NCBI GenBank assembly: GCA_038025085.1
Contig: CM076140.1
Span: 27,498,501-27,562,500, forward strand
DNA: 64,000 nucleotides
Reading direction: 5' to 3'
Source: Tetragonia tetragonoides
Taxonomy: Eukaryota > Streptophyta > Magnoliopsida > Caryophyllales > Aizoaceae
A program made the position numbers and the translations under genes. This document shows, one piece after another, positions 39,816-52,640 of the stretch. Position 1 is the first letter of the stretch, and every line of letters begins with the position of its first letter. The notes under the pieces are model-generated. The model was not told the origin of the DNA and searched no databases. It was given only the letters and a program-made list of their open reading frames with translations.

Positions 39816-42800
39816 AGCATCCAAATACTTTGTTTGCATTCAATTGAGTGTGATACTACACCTAGGATGTTTACAAGTACAAACAAGCTTCAACTCGAGC
39901 TTTTGAATGCATTTACGCGTTTTAACAGCTCTTCCGACTAGGGTGATAGAGATTGAGTTCTTTTCTGTTGTATATTAAGAGAAAGCACCCAAATGTTTTG
40001 TTTGCATTCATTTGAGTATGAAACTACACCAAGAATGTTTTAAAGTGCAAACAAGCTTCAACTCAAGCTTTTGAATGCATTTACGCGTTTTAAAAGCTCA
40101 TACGAGTAGGGTGAAAGAGATTTGAGTTCTTTTGTGTTGTATATTAAAAGAAAGCATCCAAATACTTTATTTGCATTCAATTGAGTGTGAAACTACACCT
40201 AGGATGTTTACAAGTACAAACAAGCTTCAACTCAAGCTTTTGAATGCATTTACGCGTTTTAACAGCTCTTACGACTAGGGTGATAGAGATTGAGTTCTTT
40301 TGTGTTGTATATTAAGAGAAAGCACCCAAATGTTTTGTTTGCATTCATTTGAGTATGAAACTACACCAAGAATGTTTCCAAGTACAAACAAGCTTCAACT
40401 CAAGCTTTTAAATGCATTTACGCGTTTTAAAAGCTCATACGAGTAGGGTGAAAGAGATTTGAGTTCTTTTGTGTTGTATATGAAGAGAAAGCATCCAAAT
40501 ACTTTTTTTGCATTCTATTGCGTGTTCAACTACATCTAGGATGTTTACAAGTACAAACAAGCTTCAACTCAAGCTTTTGATTGCATTTACGCGTTTTAAA
40601 AGCTCATACGAGTAGGGTGACAGAGATTTGAGTTCGTTTGTGTTGTATATTAAGAGAAAGCATTCAAACACTTTGTTTTCATTCATTTGAGTGTGAAACT
40701 ACACCTAGGATGTTTACAAGTACAAACAAACTTCAATTCAAGGTTTTGAATGCATTTACGCGTTTTAACAGCTCTTACGACTAGGGTGATAGAGATTGAA
40801 TTCTTTTGTGTTGTATATTAAGAGAAAGCACCAAATGTTTTGCTTGCATTCATTTGAGTATCAAACTACACCAAGAATGTTTCAAATTGCAAACAAGCTT
40901 CAACTCATGCTTTTGAATGCATTTACGCGTTTTAACAGCCCTTACGACTAGGGTGATAGAGATTGAGTTCTTCTGTGTTGTATATTAAGAGAAAGCTCCC
41001 AAATGTTTTGTTTGCATTCAATTGAGTATGAAACTACTCCAAGAATGTTTTAAAGTACAAACAAGCTTCAACTCAAGCTTTTGAATGCATTTACTCGTTT
41101 TAACAGCTCATACGACTAGGGTGATAGAGATTGAATTCTTTTGTGTTGTATATTAAGAGAAAGCACCAAATGTTTTGCTTGCATTCATTTGAGTATGAAA
41201 CTACACCAAGAATGTTTCAAATTGCAAACAAGCTTCAACTCATGCTTTTGAATGCATTTACGCGTTTTAACAGCCCTTGCGACTAGGGTGATGGAGATTG
41301 AGTTCTTCTGTGTTGTATATTAAGAGAAAGCACCCAAATGTTTTGTTTGCATTCAATGGAGTATGAAACTACTCCAAGAATGTTTTAAAGTACAAACAAG
41401 CTTCAACTCAAGCTTTTGAATGCATTTACTCGTTTTAACAGCTCTTACGACTAGGGTGATAGAGATTGAATTCTTTTGTGTTGTATATTAAGAGAAACCA
41501 CCAAATGTTTTGCTTGCATTCATTTGAGTATGAAACTACACCAGTAATGTTTCAAATTGCAAACAAGCTTCAACTCAAGCTTTTGAATGCATTTACGCTT
41601 TTTAAAAGTTCATACGAGTAGGGTGAAAGAGATTTGAATTCTTTTGTGTTGTATATTAAGAGAAAGCATCCAAATACTTTGTTTGCATTCATTTGAGTGT
41701 GAAAGCTACATCTAGGATGTTTACCAGTACAAACAAGCTTCAACTCAAGGTTTTGAATGCATTTACTCTTTTTAACAGCTCTTACTATTAGGGTGATAGA
41801 GATTGAGTTCTTTTGTGTTGTATATTAAGCGAAAGCACCCAAATGTTATGTTTGCATTCATTTGAGTATGAAACTACACCAAAAATGTTTTAAAGTGCAA
41901 ACAAACTTCAACGAGTAGGGTGAAAGAGATTTGAGTTCTTTTGTGTTGTATATTAAGAGAAAGCATCCAAATACTTTGTTTGCATTCATTTGAGAGTGAA
42001 AATACATCTAGGATGTTTACAAGTTCAAACAAGCTTCAACTCAAGCTTTTGAATGCATTTACGCGTTTTAACAGCTCTTACGACTAGGGTGATAGAGATT
42101 GAATTCTTTTGTGTTGTATATTAAGAGAAAGCACCAAAGTTTTGTTTGCATTCATTTGAGTATGAAACTACATCAAGAATGTTTCAAATTGCAAACAAGC
42201 TTCAACTCAAGCTTTTGAATGCATTTACGCGTTTTAAAAGCTCATACGAGTAGGGTGAAAGAGATTTGAATTCTTTTGTGTTGTATATTAAGAGAAAACA
42301 TCCAAATACTTTGTTTGCATTCATTTGAGTATGAAACTACACCAAGAATGTTTTAAAGTGCAAACAAGCTTCAACTCAAGGTTTTGAATGCATTTACGCG
42401 TTTTAAAAGCTCATACGAGTAGGGTGAAAGAGATTTGAGTTCTTTTGTGTTGTATATTAAGAGAAAGCATCCAAATACTTTGTCTGCATTCATTTGAGTG
42501 TGAAACTACACCTAGGATATTTCCAAGTACAAACAAGCTTCAACTCAAGCTTTTAAATGCATTTACGCGTTTTAAAAGCTCATACGAGTAGGGTGAAAGA
42601 GATTTGAGTTCTTTTGTGTTGTATATTAAAAGAAAGCATCCAATTACTTTGTTTGCATTCATTTGAGTGTGAAACTACACCTAGGATGTTTACAAGTACA
42701 AACAGGCTTCAACTCATGCTTTTGAATGCATTTACGCGTTGTAAAAGCTCATACAAGTAGGGTGAAAGATATTTGAGTTCTTTTGTGTTGTATATTAAGA

Positions 42801-44099
42801 GAAAGCATCCAATTACTTTGTTTGCATTCATTTGAGTGTGAAACTAAACCTAGGATGTTTACAAGTACAAACAAGCTTCAACTCAGGCTTTTGAATACAT
42901 TTACGCGATTTAGAAGCTCATACGAGTAGGGTGAAAGAGATTTGAGTTCCTTTGTGTTGTATATTAAGAGAAAGCACCAAATGTTTTGTTTGCATTCATT
43001 TGAGTATGAAACTACATCGAGAATGTTTCAAATTGCAAACAAGCTTCAACTCAAGCTTTTGAATGCATTTACACGTTTTAAATGCTCATACGAGTAGGGT
43101 GAAAATGATTTGAGTTCTTTTGTGTTGTATATTAAGAGAAAGCATCCAAATACTTTGTTTGTATTGATTTGAGTGTGAAACTACACCTAGGATGTTTACA
43201 AGTACCAACAAGCTTCAACTCAGGCTTTTGAATGCATTTACGCGTTTTAGAAGCTCATACGAGAAGGGTGAAAGAGATTTGAGTTCTTTTGTGATGTATA
43301 TTAAGAGAAAGCATCCAAATACTTTGTTTGCATTCATTTGAGTGTGAAAATACATCTAGGATGTTTACAAGTACAAACAAGCTTCAACTCAAGCTTTTGA
43401 ATGCATTTACGCGTTTTAACAGCTCTTACGACTAGGGTGATAGAGATTGAGTTCTTCTGTGTTGTATATTAAGAAAAAGCACCCAAATGTTTTGTTTGCA
43501 TTCATTTGAGTATGAAACTACACCAAGAATGTTTTAAAGTACAAACAAGCTTCAACTCAAGCTTTTGAATGCATTTACGCGTTTTAACAGCTCTTACGAC
43601 TAGGGTGATAGAGATTGAGTTCTTCTGTGTTGTATATTAAGAGAAAGCACCCAAATGTTTTTTTTGCATTCATTTCAGTATGAAACTACACCAAGAATGT
43701 TTTAAAGTGCAAACAAGCTTCAACTCAAGGTTTTGAATGCATTTACGCGTTTTAAAGCTCATACGAGTAGGGTGAAAGAGATTTGAGTTCTTTTGTGTGG
43801 TATATTGAGAGAAAGCATCCAAATACTTTGTTTGCGTTCATTTGAGTGTGAAACTACACCTAGGATGTTTACAAGTACAAACAAGCTTTTGAATGCATTT
43901 ACTCGTTTTAAGAGCTCTTACGATTCGGGTGATAGAGATTGAGTTCTTTTGTGTTGTATATTAAGAGAAAGCACCCAAATGTTTTGATTGCATTCATTTG
44001 AGTATGAAACTACACCAAGAATGTTTTAAAGTACAAACAAGCTTCAACTCAAGCTTTTAAATGCATTTACGCGTTTTAACAGTTCTTACGACAAGGGTG
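39816..44099 (+). repeat. Satellite, start of the right-hand variant domain
   Basis: From about 40 kb new spellings appear: TTCTTCTGTG (40971, 41305), TTGCTTGCATTC, and TTTCCAAGTAC (40378). Variants common to the left (GATCGAGTTCTTTCG, ACTAGTAGGGTGATAG) vanish. HORs are weak here. Two sub-monomer deletions are visible: about 41 bp lost at 41912 (TTCAACGAGTAGGG), and about 14 bp lost near 43883, where the two CAAGCTT motifs of a monomer collapsed into one. Confidence 0.83.
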
Positions 44100-46430
44100 A
44101 TAGAGATTGAGTTCTTCTGTGTTGTATATTAAGAAAAAGCACCCAAATGTTTTGTTTGCATTCATTTGAGTATGAAACTACACCAAGAATGTTTTAAAGT
44201 GCAAACAAGCTTCAACTCAAGCTTTTGAATGCATTTACGCGTTTTAAAAGCTCATACGAGTAGGGTGATAGAGATTGAATTCTTTTGTGTTGTATATTAA
44301 GAGAAAGTATCCAAATACTTTGTTTGCATTGATTTGAGTGTGAAACTACACCTAGGATGTTTACAAGTACAAACAAGCTTCAACTCAGGCTTTTGAATGC
44401 ATTTATGCGTTTTAAAAGCTCATACGAGTAGGGTGATAGAGATTTGAGTTCTTTTGTGTTGTATATTAAGAGAAAGCATCCAATTACTTTGTTTGCATTG
44501 ATTTGAGTGTGAAACTACACCTAGGATGTTTACAAGTACACACAAGCTTCAACTCAAGCTTTTGAATGCATTTACTCGTTTTAAGAGCTCTTACGATTCG
44601 GGTGATAGAGATTGATTTCTTTTGTGTTGTATATTAAGAGAAAGCACTCAAATATTTTGTTTGCATTCATTTGAGTACGAAACTAGACCAAGAATGTTTT
44701 AAAGTGCAAACAAGCTTCAACATAAGCTTTTGAATGCATTTACGCGTTTTAAAGCTCATACGAGTAGGGTGAAAAAGATTTGAGTTCTTTTGTGTTGTAT
44801 ATTAAGAGAAAGCATCCAAATACTTTGTTTGCATTCATTTGAGTGTGAAACTACACCTAGGATGTTTCCATGTACGAACAAGCTTCAACTCAAGCTTTTC
44901 AATGTATTTAAGCGTTTTAAAAGCTCATACGAGAAGGGTGAAGGAGATTTGAGTTCTTTTGTGTTGTATATTAAGAGAAAGCATCCAAATACTTTGTTTG
45001 CATTTATTTGAGTGTGAAAATACATCTAGGATGTTTACAAGTACAAACAAGCTTCAACTCAAGCTTTTGAATGCATTTACGCGTTTTAAAAGCTCATACG
45101 AGTAGGGTGAAAAAGATTTGAATTCTTTTTTGTTGTATATTAAGAGAAGCAACCAAATACTTTGTTTGCATTCATTTGAGTATGAAACTACACCAAGAAT
45201 GTTTTAAAGTGCAAACAAGCTACAACTCAAGGTTTTGAATGCATTTACGCGTTTTAAAAGCTCATACGAGTAGGGTGAAAGAGATTTGAGTTCTTTTGTG
45301 TTGTATATTAAGAGAAAGCATCCAAATACTTTGTTTGCATTCATTTGAGTGTGAAACTACACCTAGGATGTTTCCATGTACAAACAAGCTTCAACTCAAG
45401 CTTTTGAATGCATTTACGCGTTTTAACAGCTTTTACGACTAGGGTGATAGAGATTGAGTTCTTTTGTGTTGTATATTAAGAAAAAGCACCCAAATGTTTT
45501 GTTTGCATTCATTTGAGTATGAAACTACACCAAGAATGTTTTAAAGTGCAACCATGCTTCAACTCAAGCTTTTGAATGCATTTACGCGTTTTAAAAGCTC
45601 ATACGAGTAGGGTGATAGAGATTGAATTCTTTTGTGTTGTATATTAAGAGAAAGTATCCAAATACTTTGTTTGCATTGATTTGAGTGTGAAACTACACCT
45701 AGGATGTTTACAAGTACAAACAAGCTTCAACTCAGGCTTTTGAATGCATTTATGCGTTTTAAAAGCTCATACGAGTAGGGTGATAGAGATTTGAGTTCTT
45801 TTGTGTTGTATATTAAGAGAAAGCATCCAATTACTTTGTTTGCATTGATTTGAGTGTGAAACTACACCTAGGATGTTTACAAGTACACTCAAGCTTTTGA
45901 ATGCATTTACTCGTTTTAAGAGCTCTTACGATTCGGGTGATAGAGATTGATTTCTTTTGTGTTGTATATTAAGAGAAAGCACTCAAATATTTTGTTTGCA
46001 TTCATTTGAGTACGAAACTAGACCAAGAATGTTTTAAAGTGCAAACAAGCTTCAACATAAGCTTTTGAATGCATTTACGCGTTTTAAAGCTCATACGAGT
46101 AGGGTGAAAGAGATTTGAGTTCTTTTGTGTTGTATATTAAGAGAAAGCATCCAAATACTTTGTTTGCATTCATTTGAGTGTGAAACTACACCTAGGATGT
46201 TTCCATGTACAAACAAGCTTCAACTCAAGCTTTTCAATGCATTTACGCGTTTTAAAAGCTCATACGAGTAGGGTGAAGGAGATTTGAGTTCTTTTGTGTT
46301 GTATATTAAGAGAAAGCATCCAAATACTTTGTTTGCATTTATTTGAGTGTGAAAATACATCTAGGATGTTTACAAGTACAAACAAGCTTCAACTCAAGCT
46401 TTTGAATGCATTTACGCGTTTTAAAAGCTC
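44100..46430 (+). repeat. Higher-order repeat: ~1347-bp 8-mer pair
   Basis: About 44.10-45.09 kb matches 45.45-46.43 kb. Markers are GAAAGTATCC with GCATTGATTTGAG (44303, 45650), TTACGATTCGGGTG (44590, 45926), GTACGAAACTAGACC (44676, 46011) and CTTCAACATAAGC (44717, 46052). Period is 1347 bp, dropping to about 1335 after a short loss in the second copy near 45888 (AAGTACACTCAAGC). Confidence 0.88.
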
Positions 46431-48889
46431 ATACGAATTGGGTGAAAGAGATTTGAGTTCTTTTGTGTTGTATATTAAGAGAAAGCATACAAATACTTTG
46501 TTTGCATTCATTTGAGTGTGAAACTACACCAAGAATGTTTTAAAGTGCAAACAAGCTTCAACTCAAGCTTTTGAATGCATTTGGGCGTTTTAAAAGCTCA
46601 TACGAGAAGGGTGAAGGAGATTTGAGTTCTTTTGTGTTGTATATTAAGAGAAAGCATCCAAATACTTTGTTTGCATTTATTTGAGTGTGAAAATACATCT
46701 AGGATGTTTACAAGTACAAACAAGCTTCAACTCAAGCTTTTGAATGCATTTACGCGTTTTAAAAGCTCATACGAGTAGGGTGAAAAAGATTTGAATTCTT
46801 TTTTGTTGTATATTAAGAGAAAGCATCCAAATACTTTGTTTGCATTCATTTGAGTGTGAAACTACACCTAGGATGTTTACAAGTACAAACAAGCTTCAAC
46901 TCAAGCTTTTGAATGCATTTACGCGTTTTAACAGCTCTTACGACTAGGGTGATAGAGATTGAGTTCTTTTGTGTTGTATATTAAGAGAAAGCACCCAAAT
47001 GTTTTGATTGCATTCATTTGAGTATGAAACTACACCAAGAATGTTTTAAAGTACAAACAAGCTTCAACTCAAGCTTTTGAATGCATTTACGCGTTTTAAC
47101 AGTTCTTACGACAAGGGTGATAGAGATTGAGTTCTTCTGTGTTGTATATTAAGAAAAAGCACCCAAATGTTTTGTTTGCATTCATTTGAGTATGAAACTA
47201 CACCAAGAATGTTTTAAAGTGCAAACAAGCTTCAACTCAAGCTTTTGAATGCATTTACGCGTTTTAAAAGCTCATACGAATTGGGTGAAAGAGATTTGAG
47301 TTCTTTTGTGTTGTATATTAAGAGGAAGCATACAAATACTTTGTTTGCATTCATTTGAGTGTGAAACTACACCTAGGATGTTTACAAGTACAAACAAGCT
47401 TCAACTGAAGCTTTTGAATGCATTTACGCGTTTTAAAAGCTCATACGAGTAGGGTGAAAAAGATTTGAATTCTTTTTTGTTGTATATTAAGAGAAGCATC
47501 CAAATACTTTGTTTGCATTCATTTGAGTATGAAACTACACCAAGAATGTGTTAAAGTGCAAACAAGCTTCAACTCAAGGTTTTGAATGCATTTACGCGTT
47601 TTAAAAGCTCATACGAGTAGGGTGAAAGAGATTTGAGTTCTTTTGTGTTGTATATTAAGAGAAAGCATCCAAATACTTTGTTTGCATTCATTTGAGAGTG
47701 AAACTACACCTAGGATGTTTCCATGTACAAACAAGCTTCAACTCAAGCTTTTGAATGCATTTACGCGTTTTAACAGCTTTTACGACTAGGGTGATAGAGA
47801 TTGAGTTCTTTTGTGTTGTATATTAAGAGAAAGCACCCAAATGTTTTGTTTGCATTCATTTGAGTATGAAACTACACCAAGAATGTTTTAATGTGCAAAC
47901 AAGCTTCAACTCAAGCTTTTGAATGCATTTACGCGTTTTAAAAGCTCATACGAGTAGGGTGAAAGAGATTTGAGTTCTTTTGTGTTGTATATTAAGAGAA
48001 AGCATCCAAATACTTTGTTTGCATTCATTTGAGTGTGAAACTACACCAAGAATGTTTTAAAGTGCAAACAAGCTTCAACTCAAGGTTTTGAATGCATTTA
48101 CGCGTTTTAAAAGCTCATACGAGTAGGGTGAAAGAGATTTGAGTTCTTTTGTGTTGTATATTAAGAGAAAGCATCCAAATACTTTGTTTGCATTCATTTG
48201 AGTGTGAAACTACACCTAGGATGTTTCCATGTACAAACAAGCTTCAACTCAAGCTTTTGAATGCATTTATGCGTTTTAACAGCTTTTACGACTAGGGTGA
48301 TAGAGATTGAGTTCTTTTGTGTTGTATATTAAGAGAAAGCACCCAAATGTTTTGTTTGCATTCATTTGAGTATGAAACTACACCAAGAATGTTTTAAAGT
48401 GCAAACAAGCTTCAACTCAAGCTTTTGAATGCATTTGGGCGTTTTAAAAGCTCATACGAGTAGGGTGAAAGAGATTTGAGTTCTTTTGTGTTGTATATTA
48501 AGAGAAAGCATCCAAATACTTTGTTTGCATTCATTTGAGTATGAAAATACATCTAGGATGTTTATAAGTACAAACAAGCTTCAACTCAAGCTTTTGAATG
48601 CATTTACGCGTTTTAAAAGCTCATACGAGAAGGGTGAAAGAGATTTGAATTCTTTTTTGTTGTATATTAAGAGAAAGCATCCAAATACTTTGTTTGCATT
48701 CATTTGAGTGTGAAACTACACCTAGGATGTTTACAAGTACAAACAAGCTTCAACTCAAGCTTTTGAATGCATTTACGCGTTTTAACAGCTCTTACGACTA
48801 GGGTGATAGAGATTGAGTTCTTTTGTGTTGTATATTAAGAGAAAGCACCCAAATGTTTTGATTGCATTCATTTGAGTATGAAACTACAC
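46431..48889 (+). repeat. Satellite segment, right-hand domain
   Basis: About 15 monomers, mixing B monomers with GTTTCCATGTAC (47718, 48225), A monomers with GGGCGTTTTAAAAGC (46580, 48436), and AAGCTTTTACGAC/AGTTCTTACGACAAGGG variants. Parts resemble the 8-mer and 13-mer units on both sides, but no clean local period was seen. Confidence 0.8.
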
Positions 48890-51800
48890 CAAGAATGTTT
48901 TAAAGTACAAACAAGCTTCAACTCAAGCTTTTGAATGCATTTACGCGTTTTAACAGTTCTTACGACAAGGGTGATAGAGATTGAGTTCTTCTGTGTTGTA
49001 TATTAAGAAAAAGCACCCAAATGTTTTGTTTGCATTCATTTGAGTATGAAACTACACCAAGAATGTTTTAAAGTGCAAACAAGCTTCAACTCAAGCTTTT
49101 GAATGCATTTACGCGTTTTAAAAGCTCATACGAGTAGGGTGATAGAGATTGAATTCTTTTGTGTTGTATATTAAGAGAAAGTATCCAAATACTTTGTTTG
49201 CATTGATTTGAGTGTGAAACTACACCTAGGATGTTTACAAGTACAAACAAGCTTCAACTCAGGCTTTTGAATGCATTTATGCGTTTTAAAAGCTCATACG
49301 AGTAGGGTGATAGAGATTTGAGTTCTTTTGTGTTGTATATTAAGAGAAAGCACCCAATTACTTTGTTTGCATTGATTTGAGTGTGAAACTACACCTAGGA
49401 TGTTTACAAGTACACACAAGCTTCAACTCAAGCTTTTGAATGCATTTACTCGTTTTAAGAGCTCTTACGATTCGGGTGATAGAGATTGATTTCTTTTGTG
49501 TTGTATATTAAGAGAAAGCACTCAAATATTTTGTTTGCATTCATTTGAGTACGAAACTAGACCAAGAATGTTTTAAAGTGCAAACAAGCTTCAACATAAG
49601 CTTTTGAATGCATTTACGCGTTTTAAAGCTCATACGAGTAGGGTGAAAGAGATTTGAGTTCTTTTGTGTTGTATATTAAGAGAAAGCATCCAAATACTTT
49701 GTTTGCATTCATTTGAGTGTGAAACTACACCTAGGATGTTTCCATGTACAAACAAGCTTCAACTCAAGCTTTTCAATGCATTTACGCGTTTTAAAAGCTC
49801 ATACGAGAAGGGTGAAGGAGATTTGAGTTCTTTTGTGTTGTATATTAAGAGAAAGCATCCAAATACTTTGTTTGCATTTATTTGAGTGTGAAAATACATC
49901 TAGGATGTTTACAAGTACAAACAAGCTTCAACTCAAGCTTTTGAATGCATTTACGCGTTTTAAAAGCTCATACGAGTAGGGTGAAAAAGATTTGAATTCT
50001 TTTTTGTTGTATATTAAGAGAAGCATCCAAATACTTTGTTTGCATTCATTTGAGTATGAAACTACACCAAGAATGTTTTAAAGTGCAAACAAGCTTCAAC
50101 TCAAGGTTTTGAATGCATTTACGCGTTTTAAAAGCTCATACGAGTAGGGTGAAAGAGATTTGAGTTCTTTTGTGTTGTATATTAAGAGAAAGCATCCAAA
50201 TACTTTGTTTGCATTCATTTGAGTGTGAAACTACACCTAGGATGTTTCCATGTACAAACAAGCTTCAACTCAAGCTTTTGAATGCATTTACGCGTTTTAA
50301 CAGCTTTTACGACTAGGGTGATAGAGATTGAGTTCTTTTGTGTTGTATATTAAGAGAAAGCACCCAAATGTTTTGTTTGCATTCATTTGAGTATGAAACT
50401 ACACGAAGAATGTTTTAATATGCAAACAAGCTTCAACTCAAGCTTTTGAATGCATTTACGCGTTTCAACAGCTCTTACGACTAGGGTGATAGAGATTGAG
50501 TTCTTTTGTGTTGTATATTAAGAGAAAGCACCCAAATGTTTTGATTGCATTCATTTGAGTAAGAAACTACACCAAGAATGTTTTAAACCACAAACAACTT
50601 CAACTCAAGCTTTTGAATGCATTTACGCGTTTTAACAGCTCTTACGACTAGGAAGATAGAGATTGAGTTCTTCTGTGTTGTATATTAAGAGAAAGCACCC
50701 AAATGTTTTGTTTGCATTCATTTGAGTATGAAACTACACCAAGAATGTTTTAAAGTGCAAACAAGCTTCAACTCAAGCTTTTGAATGCATTTGGGCGTTT
50801 TAAAAGCTCATACGAGTAGGGTGAAAGAGATTTGAGTTCTTTTTTGTTGTATATAAGAGAAAGCATCCAAATACTTTGTTTGCATTGATTTGAGTGTGAA
50901 ACTACACCTAGGATGTTTACAAGTACAAACAAGCTTCAACTCAAGCTTTTGAATGCATTTACTCGTTTTAAGAGCTCTTACGATTCGGGTGATAGAGATT
51001 GATTTCTTTTGTGTTGTATATTAAGAGAAAGCACTCAAATATTTTGTTTGCATTGATTTGAGTGTGAAACTACACCTAGGATGTTTACAAGTACAAACAA
51101 GCTTCAACTCAAGCTTTTGAATGCATTTACGCGTTTTAACAGTTCTTACGACAAGGGTGATAGAGATTGAGTTCTTCTGTGTTGTATATTAAGAAAAAGC
51201 ACCCAAATGTTTTGTTTGCATTCATTTGAGTATGAAACTACACCAAGAATGTTTTAAAGTGCAAACAAGCTTCAACTCAAGCTTTTGAATGCATTTACGC
51301 GTTTTAAAAGCTCATACGAGTAGGGTGATAGAGATTGAATTCTTTTGTGTTGTATATTAAGAGAAAGTATCCAAATACTTTGTTTGCATTGATTTGAGTG
51401 TGAAACTACACCTAGGATGTTTACAAGTACAAACAAGCTTCAACTCAGGCTTTTGAATGCATTTATGCGTTTTAAAAGCTCATACGAGTAGGGTGATAGA
51501 GATTTGAGTTCTTTTGTGTTGTATATTAAGAGAAAGCATCCAATTACTTTGTTTGCATTGATTTGAGTGTGAAACTACACCTAGGATGTTTACAAGTACA
51601 CACAAGCTTCAACTCAAGCTTTTGAATGCATTTACTCGTTTTAAGAGCTCTTACGATTCGGGTGATAGAGATTGATTTCTTTTGTGTTGTATATTAAGAG
51701 AAAGCACTCAAATATTTTGTTTGCATTCATTTGAGTACGAAACTAGACCAAGAATGTTTTAAAGTGCAAACAAGCTTCAACATAAGCTTTTGAATGCATT

Positions 51801-52640
51801 TACGCGTTTTAAAGCTCATACGAGTAGGGTGAAAGAGATTTGAGTTCTTTTGTGTTGTATATTAAGAGAAAGCATCCAAATACTTTGTTTGCATTCATCT
51901 GAGTGTGAAACTACACCTAGGATGTTTCCATGTACAAACAAGCTTCAACTCAAGCTTTTCAATGCATTTACGCGTTTTAAAAGCTCATACGAGAAGGGTG
52001 AAGGAGATTTGAGTTCTTTTGTGTTGTATATTAAGAGAAAGCATCCAAATACTTTGTTTGCATTTATTTGAGTGTGAAAATACATCTAGGATGTTTACAA
52101 GTACAAACAAGCTTCAACTCAAGCTTTTGAATGCATTTACGCGTTTTAAAAGCTCATACGAGTAGGGTGAAAAAGATTTGAATTCTTTTTTGTTGTATAT
52201 TAAGAGAAGCATCCAAATACTTTGTTTGCATTCATTTGAGTATGAAACTACACCAAGAATGTTTTAAAGTGCAAACAAGCTTCAACTCAAGGTTTTGAAT
52301 GCATTTACGCGTTTTAAAAGCTCATACGAGTAGGGTGAAAGAGATTTGAGTTCTTTTGTGTTGTATATTAAGAGAAAGCATCCAAATACTTTGTTTGCAT
52401 TCATTTGAGTGTGAAACTACACCTAGGATGTTTCCATGTACAAACAAGCTTCAACTCAAGCTTTTGAATGCATTTACGCGTTTTAACAGCTTTTACGACT
52501 AGGGTGATAGAGATTGAGTTCTTTTGTGTTGTATATTAAGAGAAAGCACCCAAATGTTTTGTTTGCATTCATTTGAGTATGAAACTACACCAAGAATGTT
52601 TTAATGTGCAAACAAGCTTCAACTCAAGCTTTTGAATGCA
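48890..52640 (+). repeat. Higher-order repeat: 2186-bp 13-mer pair
   Basis: About 48.89-50.45 kb matches 51.08-52.64 kb. Markers 2186 bp apart are TTACGACAAGGG (48960, 51146), GAAAGTATCC (49177, 51363), GTACGAAACTAGACC (49550, 51736), GAGAAGGGTGAAGGAG (49805, 51991) and AATGTTTTAATATGC/AATGTTTTAATGTGC (50410, 52596). The same ~1-kb core occurs in the 44.1 and 45.45 kb units, so that cassette is present four times. Confidence 0.88.

Noticed and set aside
44790..45011. Repeated 73-codon plus-strand frames (also 46294, 48486, 49664, 51850, 52862)
   Set aside because: They are identical products of repeated satellite monomers, each starting in the same TTGTGTTGT stretch with a non-ATG codon, with no gene structure around them.
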